Shown here piece by piece: positions 1 through 8,623 of a DNA stretch of 60,902 nucleotides (positions are counted from its first letter, which is position 1; each line of letters starts with the position of its first letter). Location of the stretch: contig CAYXIO010000022.1 of NCBI GenBank assembly GCA_964465125.1, positions 1 to 60,902 of the forward strand, in the 5' to 3' direction. Below the pieces are notes generated by a model. That model made no database searches. It saw only the letters and a program-made list of their open reading frames with translations, and had not been told where the DNA came from. The DNA comes from CAYOHG01 sp964465125. GTDB taxonomy: Bacteria > Planctomycetota > Phycisphaerae > UBA1845 > Fen-1342. A program made the position numbers and the translations under genes.

Positions 1-200
1 TGTGCGAGACGCGCGACCCGAAGGGGCTGTACAAGAAGGCCCGCGCCGGCGAGATCAAGGAATTCACCGGCATCTCAGCGCCGTACGAAGAGCCGCTCCG
101 GCCCGAGATGGTGCTGCACAATGACACGCGCCAGACGCCGCGCGACGGCGCGCAGCAGGTGCTTGATCTGCTGAAGTCGAAGGGGCTGCTGAAAGGCTGA
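1..200 (+). CDS. cysC: Adenylyl-sulfate (APS) kinase, C-terminal fragment
   Basis: The open frame from base 3 to the TGA at 198-200 encodes the last 65 residues of a protein whose start lies outside the window. The fragment begins CETRDPKGLYKKARAGEIK and continues with FTGISAPYEEPLRPE, the conserved C-terminal part of APS kinase, which phosphorylates adenylyl sulfate to PAPS with ATP. The P-loop lies upstream of the window. It may be a stand-alone CysC or the C-terminal domain of a CysN-CysC type fusion; this cannot be decided here. The next gene is convergent, about 165 bp away. Confidence 0.9.
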   Translation, partial: CETRDPKGLYKKARAGEIKEFTGISAPYEEPLRPEMVLHNDTRQTPRDGAQQVLDLLKSKGLLKG

Positions 201-366
201 CGGGCTGAAGGTGGAAGGCGGAGGGCCGAACGCATTGCCGTGACGGGCGGAAAGGTCGACGAGTCGCCAGGGCGAAGGGCGCGGGGCGCGCTGGCCCGTC
301 TCTGGCGCGACGGGTTCTGATCCCTCGGCTCGGCCCCTGGCGCCCTCTGCCCGGCGCCCTACCCCA

Positions 367-1488
367 TCATCCATTCGGAAGAATGACCGCCTTGCCCGTT
401 TGCCACTTCGCCACCGCCGAGAGCGCCTCATTGACCTGATCCAGCGCAAAGCGATGGGTGATCAGCTCATGAAACGGGTAGCGCTCGCGGCGCGTGCGCA
501 GGAGTTCGAGCGCCACGGTCCAGTGCTGCGGCTCGGATCCCCAGCTTCCGAAGATCGTCAGCTCCTTGCGGGTGATGACGTGCGGATTGAGCGCAATCGG
601 GCCGGCATCCCCATAGTGACCCAATACGAGGTATTTTCCGCCGTCGCGGCACAGCTCCCAGCCCTCGGCCACGGCCTGCGGCATGCCGACGCACTCGAGC
701 ACGACGTCGGCGCCCAGCCCGCCGGTGTGATCGAGCACGATCCTGCGGCGCTCGGCGGGGTCGGGCACTTCGTCGATGTCGAGGGTGGCATCGGCGCCGA
801 AGCGCCGGCAACGTTCCAGCCGGTCGCGCGGCCCGCCGATCACGATGCACGGCCGACCGCCGGCCTCCTTGGCGACGGCCAGGGCCGCCAGCCCGACCGG
901 GCCGGCGCCCTGGATCACGACCGACTCGGCCCACTGCATCCGCATGCGCTCGAAGCCGTGCACCGCCGTCACCAGCGCGCAGCCCGCGCCGACCACCGCC
1001 TCGCTCGGCAGATCGTCGGGCAGCTTGAAGACCGCCGTGTCGCGGTGGAGGAAGTGATATTGCGAATAGCCGCCGAGCAGGTGCGGCGGTGCGTCGCAGG
1101 GGGTGGTGACGCCGTAGGCCTTGCGGTTCAGGCAGCGGCTGGGCAGGCGATGGACGCGGCAATAGCGGCAGGTTCCGCAGGGCCGGCCGACGGTGAAGGA
1201 GACGCGGTCGCCGAGCATGAGCGGCCGTCCGAGCCAGTCGCGCGTGTCGCCTGAGCCGAGGGTGGCGATGAAGCCGGTGGTTTCGTGGCCGAGGATGAGC
1301 GGCAGCGGGACCTTGAGCTCGCCCTTGTGCAGATGGACGTCGGTGCCGCAGACGCCGGCGAGCTCGGTTTTGATCAGGATTTCGCCAGGCTTAAGGTCGG
1401 CCGGCAGGGGAAGCTGGCACGTCTCGATCGGCCGTTGAAAGGCGCGCATGACAGCGCACGAGCAGGCGGCGGGCACCAAGGTGGACAA
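367..1488 (-). CDS. Zinc-dependent medium-chain alcohol dehydrogenase family protein
   Basis: A 373-residue MDR-superfamily oxidoreductase. Visible features are the catalytic-zinc region GVCGTDVHLHKG and GHETTG, a structural-zinc cluster CGTCRYC followed by a fourth Cys (C-x2-C-x2-C-x7-C), and a Rossmann motif GAGPVGLAA for NAD(P). The substrate is not evident; threonine- and sorbitol-type dehydrogenases share this architecture. The TTG at 1488 is preceded by AGGAG at a suitable distance, whereas the ATG at 1449 (MRAFQRP), which fits the family N terminus slightly better, has no Shine-Dalgarno. The start therefore remains a choice between these two. It probably follows the downstream-reading aminotransferase gene on the same strand. 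Confidence 0.85.
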   Translation of the reverse strand: MSTLVPAACSCAVMRAFQRPIETCQLPLPADLKPGEILIKTELAGVCGTDVHLHKGELKVPLPLILGHETTGFIATLGSGDTRDWLGRPLMLGDRVSFTVGRPCGTCRYCRVHRLPSRCLNRKAYGVTTPCDAPPHLLGGYSQYHFLHRDTAVFKLPDDLPSEAVVGAGCALVTAVHGFERMRMQWAESVVIQGAGPVGLAALAVAKEAGGRPCIVIGGPRDRLERCRRFGADATLDIDEVPDPAERRRIVLDHTGGLGADVVLECVGMPQAVAEGWELCRDGGKYLVLGHYGDAGPIALNPHVITRKELTIFGSWGSEPQHWTVALELLRTRRERYPFHELITHRFALDQVNEALSAVAKWQTGKAVILPNG

Positions 1489-1527
1489 GCGGGCGGTCTC
1501 CTGGTGTGCGCGGCGGAGGCGCCGCGG

Positions 1528-2721
1528 CTAGTGTCGCAGCGCTTCTTCGCGGGCCGCCTTCAGGCCGGCGCGGGCGCCCTCGATGACGCGCGGCTCGACG
1601 GCGAAGCTGAGCCGCATGTAGCCCGGGCGTCCGAAACCGCTGCCGGGCACGGCCAGCACGCGCTGGCGCACGAGCAGGTCGGTGAAGGCGCGGTCGTCGG
1701 GGATGGGCGTGCGCGGGAAGACGAACATGCCGCCGCCGGGCGTGACGACGTCGTAGCCGCAGTCTCGCAGCATGGCGCAGATCTGGTCGCGCGCGGCGCG
1801 GTAGCCGGAGATGTCGCAGCAGGCGTCGGCGCAGTGCACGAGGACGCGCTGCATGAAGGCCGGCATGTTCACGAAGCCGAGCGTGCGGTTGAGCATGATC
1901 AGCGCGTTGAGGACGAGGGCGCGCTCGGGCACGCCGGCCGGCACCGCGATGTATCCGCAGCGCTCTCCGGGGATGCTCAGATCCTTGGAGTAGCTCGAAA
2001 CGAGCATGGTGCGCGCGTAGTGCGACGCGGGCGTCGGACCGCGCGGCACGTCGAAGACAAGCCGGCGGTACGGGTCGTCCAGCACCTGGTAGATCGGGCG
2101 CTCGGGCCGCTCGAAACGCCGCAGCAGATCACCCAGCGCGCGGCAGCACTGCTCGGTGTAGAGCACGCCGGTGGGGTTGTTCGGCGAATTGACGATGATG
2201 GCGCGCGTCTGTGGCGTAAGCGCGGCCTCGATGCGTGCGATGTCGGGCTGGAAATCGTCGTCGGTCTGCACGATGACGGGGGTTGCGCCGGTCTGCTGCA
2301 CGTAGAACGGGTATTCGGGGAAGAACGGCGCGAGCAGGATGACCTCGTCGCCGGGGTCGCACAGGGCGCGCATCACCACGTTCAGGCCGGCGGCGGCGCC
2401 GCACGTCAGCACGACGCTGGCACCGTCGACGTCCAGGTTGTACTCGCGGGCCACAAAGCGCGCCACCGCAGCGCGCGTCTCGTCGAAGCCGGCGTTGGGC
2501 ATATAACGGTGCAGCCGGGCGTTGCGCTCGCGGGCCACCTTCTCCAGCGCGTTGAAGAACGCCGCCGGCGGAACTCCGTTCGGATTACCCAGCGAGAAGT
2601 CAAAGACCTTGTCCTCGCCGAATTCCGCCTTGAGGCGGCGGCCGCGCTCGAACATCTCGCGGATGAACGAGGCCGACTTCATGCCCGCGGCGACGTTCTG
2701 CGCGATCACAAGTCGGTTCAT
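1528..2721 (-). CDS. Pyridoxal-phosphate aminotransferase, class I/II
   Basis: A 397-residue fold-type I aminotransferase. It carries the NSPNNPTG motif, the DDPYRRLVF segment, and SSYSKDLSIPGERCGY, which holds the Schiff-base lysine, followed by the usual small domain. The amino donor and acceptor cannot be read from the sequence; aspartate/alanine-type enzymes look alike. The open frame extends to 2982, but the ATG at 2721 is preceded by GGGGAAG seven bases upstream and gives the normal family length, so the longer N terminus is rejected. It lies just upstream of the zinc dehydrogenase on the same strand. Confidence 0.85.
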   Translation of the reverse strand: MNRLVIAQNVAAGMKSASFIREMFERGRRLKAEFGEDKVFDFSLGNPNGVPPAAFFNALEKVARERNARLHRYMPNAGFDETRAAVARFVAREYNLDVDGASVVLTCGAAAGLNVVMRALCDPGDEVILLAPFFPEYPFYVQQTGATPVIVQTDDDFQPDIARIEAALTPQTRAIIVNSPNNPTGVLYTEQCCRALGDLLRRFERPERPIYQVLDDPYRRLVFDVPRGPTPASHYARTMLVSSYSKDLSIPGERCGYIAVPAGVPERALVLNALIMLNRTLGFVNMPAFMQRVLVHCADACCDISGYRAARDQICAMLRDCGYDVVTPGGGMFVFPRTPIPDDRAFTDLLVRQRVLAVPGSGFGRPGYMRLSFAVEPRVIEGARAGLKAAREEALRH

Positions 2722-3042
2722 GCTCGCTTCCCCGCTGTTGCGTTTGATTGGGCTCTCGGGCTGGGAAAGGCAGGTCGTGGACATGGGCAGATCCTCGCGG
2801 CCCCGCGTGCCGCAAACCTGCTCGCACGACGCGCGGGGCGAATCCCGCGAGCCTCGGCCGAGCGGGAGGTCCGCCGAGCCGACCTCGCTTGCGCTCAGCC
2901 TAGCATCATCCCGGCGATGAAACCAGTTCGAATCCGACGGGCGCGGCGCGGACACGCAGCGCGCAGATTCACCGCCGCGCACGAAGCGGGCGCGCGTGCG
3001 GCGGGAGCGCGTCAGCGACTGAAGCAGCGTGAGGTTGTGCGG

Positions 3043-3627
3043 CTACGCGGGCGGCGCGCCGTTCGCGTCGGGTTCCTCGTCCACGAGGACGGAGTAATCC
3101 ACGCGGAACCCGCCGGGCGAGTTGGGATCTTCCTCGAACGTCACGAGCACGCGGTCGTTGCAGGTGAAATCGACGCCGATGCGAAGCGATACGCCGACGG
3201 CCGTGCCGACCGTCGGAAGCGCCGCGGCAGGGTCATCCTCGGCGGCGGCGGAGAAGTGCACGACCGAATCGAAGGCGTCGGCGTCGAAGTCGCTGGATTC
3301 GTCGCCGCGCCGCGCGATCACGCGGTCCACCAGCTCCTGCGTGGCGATCGAAAGGTCGCGGGCGCAGTTGATCGCGTTGGGACTGGTGATCTCGTTGGCT
3401 TCGATGCGCACCTGCTCGAGCGTGATCTCTCCAGGCGTCGCGCGGTCGAGGTCGTCGTAGGTCCCGTACGAAAACGCGGCGCGAAAGCGCGTGTTGTTGA
3501 TGAATTGCACGTTGACGTCGCCGTTGACCTCTTCGGTCGAATAGCGCACCAGGTCCCCGCCGCAGCCGGAGAGATTCAAGAGCAAGGCCGGAGTCAGCAA
3601 CGACCGCAGGATGACGCACCGCCGCAT
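3043..3627 (-). CDS. Putative lipoprotein of unknown function
   Basis: A 194-residue protein with a lipoprotein signal: a basic MRRC start, a hydrophobic stretch, and a lipobox LSGC with Cys22 as the likely lipidated residue. The mature part is acidic and predicted soluble, with two further cysteines. No family is recognised. The ATG at 3627 has GGAAGGA seven bases upstream; the frame is open to 3693, but that extension would place residues ahead of the signal peptide. It is presumably anchored in a membrane facing the periplasm. Confidence 0.75.
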   Translation of the reverse strand: MRRCVILRSLLTPALLLNLSGCGGDLVRYSTEEVNGDVNVQFINNTRFRAAFSYGTYDDLDRATPGEITLEQVRIEANEITSPNAINCARDLSIATQELVDRVIARRGDESSDFDADAFDSVVHFSAAAEDDPAAALPTVGTAVGVSLRIGVDFTCNDRVLVTFEEDPNSPGGFRVDYSVLVDEEPDANGAPPA

Positions 3628-3716
3628 AGTCGGTCCTTCCATGAGTCTCGAACGTATCCGCCCCTGGGGGCGGCCTGGCCATTCTATCGACACGCCGGGT
3701 GACCGGCAGCGGCCGC

Positions 3717-5963
3717 TCAGCGCGTTCGCTGGGCGCAGCGCTCCAGCAGCACGCGCAGTTCCTGCAGGGTGTTGCGGGGGAGCCGGCCCTCCCAGCGCGC
3801 CAGGGCCTGGCGCTGCGCGTCCACGAACCGCCGGGCCTCTTCCTTGCGGCCGTTCGCCAGCAGCACGGACACGACGTCGTCATAGCAGGTGATCCCGACC
3901 TGCGGAGCCACCTCCAGGGCCGACAGCCAGCAGCGCAGCGCCTCGGCGACGTTCGGCGGCGAGGTGTGGGCCCAGACGTGCCCGCGCGTGGCGATCGAGA
4001 ACGCATCCGAGTCGCGCTTCTCAGTGTCGGCCCGCAGGCGCTGTCCGGCCTGCTCCAGCGGGGCGCTGCCCTTTCGGAAGAACAGCGCGCAGCGATACGA
4101 GAGGCCGACCGGCACCCACTCGCCCGAGTCGCGAAACAGCGCCCGGAGCACTTCGCCGTTGCCGGCCCGCCAGAGCAGCACCGCATCCGCACGCGGCGCC
4201 GCACCGTCCACCAGCGGCAGCCCGGCTCCGTCGGCGACGGCCAGCCGTTGCCGCGCCGTCGGGCTGGGATCGTTGAACAGAATCTGAAAGGCGCGGTAGT
4301 GCGATTCCTCGTAGACCTGCTGCGCCCGTCCGTCGATGAACACCCTCGCGCCGGGCACGCCGAACATGACCGCACCGGCGTGGGTCCAGCCGCAGAGAAT
4401 GTTGGGGGTCAGCGCGTTATCCGCCAGGTAGCGGACGGCCTCGTCGGGCACCGTGTCGTAGCGCGTGACGCGCTGGAGCAAGCCGTAGTCCGGCCAGGCT
4501 CGAAACGGAGTCACGAGTTCCTTCTGGTAATCGGCGCTGGTCCGGTTCGCGAGCAGGATCGCGGCCGGAATCGCGGCCAGTGACGCCAGCCCCGCGGCGA
4601 TCGAGCGTGCCCGCGGCGCGAGATTCTGCGCCAGTCGCATCAGCCAGACCAGCGCCACGGGAGACGCATAGATGTAGAACATCGGCGCGAAGCGACGCGC
4701 AAAAAGCGTCAGCGCAAGCCCGATCGCAACCGCCGTCAGATCGAACATGTTGAGGTGCAGGCAGCCGGCGCCCAAGCGGCCCTGCTCCGGCTCATCGGAC
4801 GCGAGTTGGGATGCGCTGCCCTTCTGGCCGCCGCTGATTCGTCGCCGCAGCCGCGCCTCCTCGGCGTACACGCCGAGCATCAGCCCCACCAGCGTGGCGA
4901 TCGCCAGCCCGGCCCCGAACAGCCCCAGCAGCCACCAGAAGCGGCTCATCGGCGGCCACTTCGTATTGATGTCGATCGTCGGCGGCGTCCATTCCGAGAC
5001 CTGCCGCCACACGTCGCTGGCCGCGACCTTCTCGACGTGGATCAGGTTCGCCAGCCCGAACGGACTAAGCGCGACCGACGCAACGACCGACAGCACGAGG
5101 ACGATCAGCAATCCGCAGCCCTGAACATCGGAAAGCACCAGCCGCGGTTGAGCCCAGCGCACGTAGAGCCAGTAGGTGGCGTAGGCCAGCCACGCGGCCA
5201 GCACCGTTGCGGCCCACGTCACGGCCGGTCGGGACGTTGCTTCGTCGTGAGGGAAGCGCGTCGCCGACGCCGCGCCGATCGCGAAAACCGGCAACACCAG
5301 CGTCAGCAGCCAGGCCAGCCGGTGCGCGCGCAGCCGCACCACGTACCAGTGCCCGAGGTACAGCCCCAGCAGCCCGAAGCCGAATACGAAGCTGCCGTGC
5401 GCGTCGGACCACAGCACCATCAGCGGCAGCAGCAGCACGATCGGCCACCAGCGGCGGCGTTCATCCTGGCCTTGCAGCGCGCAGAGCAGGAACCACTGGG
5501 CCGCGATGCAGAAGAACCCGGTCGTGGCCGGCCGGGCGCTGAGAAAATCGCGCCCGCCGTAGCCGACCAGGGCCGCCACGAAGATCGCCCCGAGCGAACT
5601 GCGCGTGCGCAGCAAAGCGGCCGCCCCGGTCAGCAGGAAGATCGACGCGGCCATGACCCAGGTGCCGTAGATGACAGCGTCGGGGCCCATGCTGTGGTAC
5701 ATCCAGTATTGCCAGAGGTGCGTCAGCCAGTTCTGGTTGAGCCATACCTGGCCAGAGGCGGTAAAGCTAAAGGTGTCGTGGGTGGGGAACGGCTGGCCGG
5801 CCATCCAGGTGTCCCAGATTTGGCGTCCGCCGGCCAGGCCGATCCAGGTGTCCGTGGAGGAATGCACCTCGAGCACGCCCCAGGCGCAGGCCACCGCCAG
5901 CAGCGCCATCGGCGGTACGAACAGCGTGTATTCGAGGAGCCTGAACCAGCGCAACCGCGACAC
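3717..5963 (-). CDS. Large polytopic membrane protein, GT-C glycosyltransferase-like
   Basis: A 748-residue protein with roughly a dozen hydrophobic segments in its first two thirds and a soluble C-terminal part. After the first membrane segment comes a loop with HDTFSFTASGQVWLNQNWLT, resembling the DTFSYTA...W-x-NHEWL loop of uncharacterised GT-C-like proteins common in Planctomycetota. This suggests, but does not prove, transfer of a sugar from a polyprenyl phosphate donor. The C-terminal 130 residues contain helical pairs reminiscent of a TPR. Translation starts at a GTG (5963) with only a weak AGGG next to it. A lipoprotein gene follows 90 bp downstream on the same strand. Confidence 0.6.
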   Translation of the reverse strand: MSRLRWFRLLEYTLFVPPMALLAVACAWGVLEVHSSTDTWIGLAGGRQIWDTWMAGQPFPTHDTFSFTASGQVWLNQNWLTHLWQYWMYHSMGPDAVIYGTWVMAASIFLLTGAAALLRTRSSLGAIFVAALVGYGGRDFLSARPATTGFFCIAAQWFLLCALQGQDERRRWWPIVLLLPLMVLWSDAHGSFVFGFGLLGLYLGHWYVVRLRAHRLAWLLTLVLPVFAIGAASATRFPHDEATSRPAVTWAATVLAAWLAYATYWLYVRWAQPRLVLSDVQGCGLLIVLVLSVVASVALSPFGLANLIHVEKVAASDVWRQVSEWTPPTIDINTKWPPMSRFWWLLGLFGAGLAIATLVGLMLGVYAEEARLRRRISGGQKGSASQLASDEPEQGRLGAGCLHLNMFDLTAVAIGLALTLFARRFAPMFYIYASPVALVWLMRLAQNLAPRARSIAAGLASLAAIPAAILLANRTSADYQKELVTPFRAWPDYGLLQRVTRYDTVPDEAVRYLADNALTPNILCGWTHAGAVMFGVPGARVFIDGRAQQVYEESHYRAFQILFNDPSPTARQRLAVADGAGLPLVDGAAPRADAVLLWRAGNGEVLRALFRDSGEWVPVGLSYRCALFFRKGSAPLEQAGQRLRADTEKRDSDAFSIATRGHVWAHTSPPNVAEALRCWLSALEVAPQVGITCYDDVVSVLLANGRKEEARRFVDAQRQALARWEGRLPRNTLQELRVLLERCAQRTR

Positions 5964-6248
5964 CCCTGGCTACCCGGAAGTTCGACAGAAGGCACGCATC
6001 CTAGGCGCTACGCGCAAGCCACGCCACGCGCCAAGTGCCCGGTCCGCAAGATGTTCCGACAACGCGCGCCCGACCGGTCGCCGTGCCATTCAGGGGCCCG
6101 TACAATGAGGCCGATGCTCGGCGGCGGCTCGATTGCCGCCGCACCGATGGCCGATAAGAAAACAGAGATGCGCTCCGGCTGCGACGGCCGGCGTTCATTG
6201 ACTAGGGTGACGGTGCGCCCGCACCGCGGTCGGCATGAGGAACGAACG

Positions 6249-7775
6249 GTGAAGTACACGTTGCTACCTGCGGGTCTGTTGGCAGGCCTTGCGATCGCGG
6301 CCGCGGCGAGCTGCGTGCCGATCTTCGACACGACTCCCGGCGACGATTCCTCGCCGCCGACCAGCACCAGCCTGAGCATCGCGGTGATCACGCCTGAGAG
6401 CGATCGGACGGTGACGCGCGGGGAGCTGGTCTCGATCGAATGGTCGACGGTGAACCTGACGGAAGATGACGCGATCGTCGACGTGCTGGTTCGCTCGCGC
6501 GATGACGGGGCCGAGTCCATTGTCGCCGGGGCGATCTTCGTCGGCCGCAGCGGCGGCCTGCGGGAGACGCTCTGGGACACGAGCACGTTTACGGGAGGCC
6601 AGTACACGATCCTGGCTCGGATTCGCGCCGGCGACCTCAGCGACGAGAGCATCGGCCCCGGGCGGGTCGCGATCAGCACGACGCCGACGTTCACCTTCCT
6701 CGAGCCCGCCACGGACGCGACGCTCGAGGAAACCACCGATCCGAACGACCCCAACGCCGCGCCGGACCCTGCCCAGATCACGATCCGCTGGTCGGCGTTT
6801 GACCCCGATGGCGACGGCATCGTGAATCTCGAGCTGGACGAGGATGACGATCCCGCCAACGAGAACGAGATCGTCATTCTCGCGGACCGCACCATTCCCA
6901 ACACCGACGGCTTTGACACGCTGGACTGGACCGGCGAGGACAGCGGCGGCGAGACGGTCGCCGGCGGCACCTACATCCTGCGCGCCCGCGTGTCCGACGA
7001 ATTTAACGGCGAGCAGATCATCCCGGGCCTGGCCCGCATCATCGTACCGGAGCAGCCGGACGACGAGATCGCGCTGGCGGTGACCGAGCCCGCCGAAAAA
7101 ACCGACATGGTTGGCCTGGGGAGCATCACGATCAAGTACACGCTCAACGAGAGCGAAGACGTGCTGATCGATCTGAAGGCCGACCCGGACGAAGACCACG
7201 AGAACGGCAACGAACTGCTGGTGCTCGCGCAGCGATTGGTCGAGACGGGCACGACCGAGGGTGAATGGCCCTGGGACGGCCTGCTGGCGCAGAACCTGGG
7301 TACCGCGCCGACCGGCATCTTCCGCATCATCATCGTCGTCAACCGCAAGGATGGATCGCACGAGATCGCCGAGTCCGACGGGCTGGTCGTGCGCCGCGAT
7401 GAAGAGCAGCAGGCAACGATTTCCCTGCTGGAGCCGGCGTCAGACCGCACCGTGACCGCCGGCGACTCGGTCAACATCCAATGGCGCGACGAGGACACCA
7501 GCGACGCCAACACGTTGATCCGCTTCACGCTCGACGACGACCCGATCACGCAGGAGTTCCTGGAAACGGGTGAGCCCGAGTTCGAGATTTTCAGCGGCCG
7601 CGAAGCCAAGCTCGACGGCGTGTCCGACACGCTGAACTACCAGATTCCCGGCTCACTGGCCCCCGGGCTGTACTACATTCACGCGTACATCGACCGCGAC
7701 GGGCTGGCGCCGATCGACGACGACAGCACCGCCGCCGGCCGCATCATCATCAAGGACCCGACGCAGAGCCCCTGA
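6249..7775 (+). CDS. Secreted lipoprotein with four Ig-like repeats
   Basis: A 508-residue protein. The GTG at 6249 follows AGGA and yields a lipoprotein signal peptide MKYTLLPAGLLAGLAIAAAA with lipobox AASC. The mature part holds about four related segments of 100-125 residues, each opening with a pattern like 'I-x-P-x-S-D-R-T-V-T-x-G-x-x-V-x-I-x-W' (near residues 50, 155, 275 and 395). This recalls the Kre9/KNH-type beta-sandwich domain found in many bacterial surface proteins. Segments 2 to 4 carry Asp-rich stretches such as LDEDDDPANENE that could bind calcium. The frame is open far upstream, but nothing there resembles protein. It is divergent from the membrane-protein gene, with a 285-bp intergenic region. 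Confidence 0.75.
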   Translation: MKYTLLPAGLLAGLAIAAAASCVPIFDTTPGDDSSPPTSTSLSIAVITPESDRTVTRGELVSIEWSTVNLTEDDAIVDVLVRSRDDGAESIVAGAIFVGRSGGLRETLWDTSTFTGGQYTILARIRAGDLSDESIGPGRVAISTTPTFTFLEPATDATLEETTDPNDPNAAPDPAQITIRWSAFDPDGDGIVNLELDEDDDPANENEIVILADRTIPNTDGFDTLDWTGEDSGGETVAGGTYILRARVSDEFNGEQIIPGLARIIVPEQPDDEIALAVTEPAEKTDMVGLGSITIKYTLNESEDVLIDLKADPDEDHENGNELLVLAQRLVETGTTEGEWPWDGLLAQNLGTAPTGIFRIIIVVNRKDGSHEIAESDGLVVRRDEEQQATISLLEPASDRTVTAGDSVNIQWRDEDTSDANTLIRFTLDDDPITQEFLETGEPEFEIFSGREAKLDGVSDTLNYQIPGSLAPGLYYIHAYIDRDGLAPIDDDSTAAGRIIIKDPTQSP

Positions 7776-8113
7776 GGCGATCCGCCGGCGGTTCGAGAAG
7801 CGGCTTGCGTCCCCGCTGTTTCTTGCGCGCGAGGATGGGGTACGAAGTGCTCTGTCTGCCGCGCCGCACCGTTTCACGGGTCGGAGTTTTCCTTCGCCGG
7901 CGCTTCTTCCCCGACCCCATCGCCAGCCGAAGTGCCCTGAATTGCCGGGCAGTCGCCTTCGCGCCACCCGGCTTTCGCCCTGCTATTGCTGCGTAACCAA
8001 AGGAGCGAGCTGAAGTTGCAAAAAAAAAAACGAGTTTGCGTTCTGGAGAATTGCGGGCGATAGTTCTGATAGGCTCCGATCTGCGAATTCAGGGGCTGTT
8101 GGGAGAATTCCTC
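7776..8113 (+). other. Intergenic region with a poly(A) tract
   Basis: This 338-bp stretch follows the Ig-like lipoprotein gene. It contains a run of ten A (8021-8030) and an AAGGAGCGAG sequence at 8000-8009 that is not followed by a usable start codon. The segment from 8036 is an in-frame extension of the downstream gene from a TTG, but it lacks a Shine-Dalgarno. No RNA gene or strong terminator was seen. Confidence 0.4.
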
Positions 8114-8623
8114 GTGAATGCAAGCTCAATAAGGATCAGCGATATCCCTTGGCGATTCCGAGGGGGTCAGCCGCCCGAAGTCCCCTCGTACAGCAGGTCG
8201 GGCCGGCGTGCTCCGCGCGCGTCGCTGCCGCTGGCGGGCGTCGCGCTGGTCGCGGGGCTGGCGTGGTGCACCGCGGCGCTCGGGGACCCACCGATTACAG
8301 ACTGCGAGCTGCACGTCGAAGGCGTAGGCATCGGGTACTGCGGATCGTGCACGGGCCAAACCAACGGTGTGCAGAACTGCACGTATCAACAGTCCGACTA
8401 CATCTACTACTGCGCCGGCGAGTGCCAGTTGGGCACGCAGTGCGAAGAGCTGGACTACGCGAACGTATTGACTACCCGAGTCTACGCCTGCGATTCCAAT
8501 TGCGTGTTCAATTTCTGCCAGCGCGGCGACCTGATGTGGGAGGACTACAGCGAACAACCATCGGAGTGCGGTGATTGCATCATTGCTGGGATGCCTTCTG
8601 GAGGATCACCATGTCGCATTTAG
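8114..8623 (+). CDS. Small secreted cysteine-rich protein
   Basis: A 169-residue protein started from the GTG at 8114, which has GGGAG eight bases upstream. After about 30 residues there is a basic stretch and the hydrophobic segment PLAGVALVAGLAWCTAALG, a plausible signal peptide ending near ALGDPP. The mature part of about 110 residues contains 13 cysteines, including CGSC, CAGEC and CGDC, which suggests a disulfide-stabilised extracellular domain. No known family is recognised. Its last 13 bases overlap the start of the next gene, so the two are probably translated together. The frame is open upstream to a TTG at 8036. Confidence 0.65.
   Translation: MNASSIRISDIPWRFRGGQPPEVPSYSRSGRRAPRASLPLAGVALVAGLAWCTAALGDPPITDCELHVEGVGIGYCGSCTGQTNGVQNCTYQQSDYIYYCAGECQLGTQCEELDYANVLTTRVYACDSNCVFNFCQRGDLMWEDYSEQPSECGDCIIAGMPSGGSPCRI

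Noticed and set aside
4755..6248. Long plus-strand extension ahead of the Ig-like lipoprotein
   Set aside because: It is antisense to the membrane-protein gene and has shadow-frame composition. The GTG at 6249 with its Shine-Dalgarno and signal peptide is the true start.
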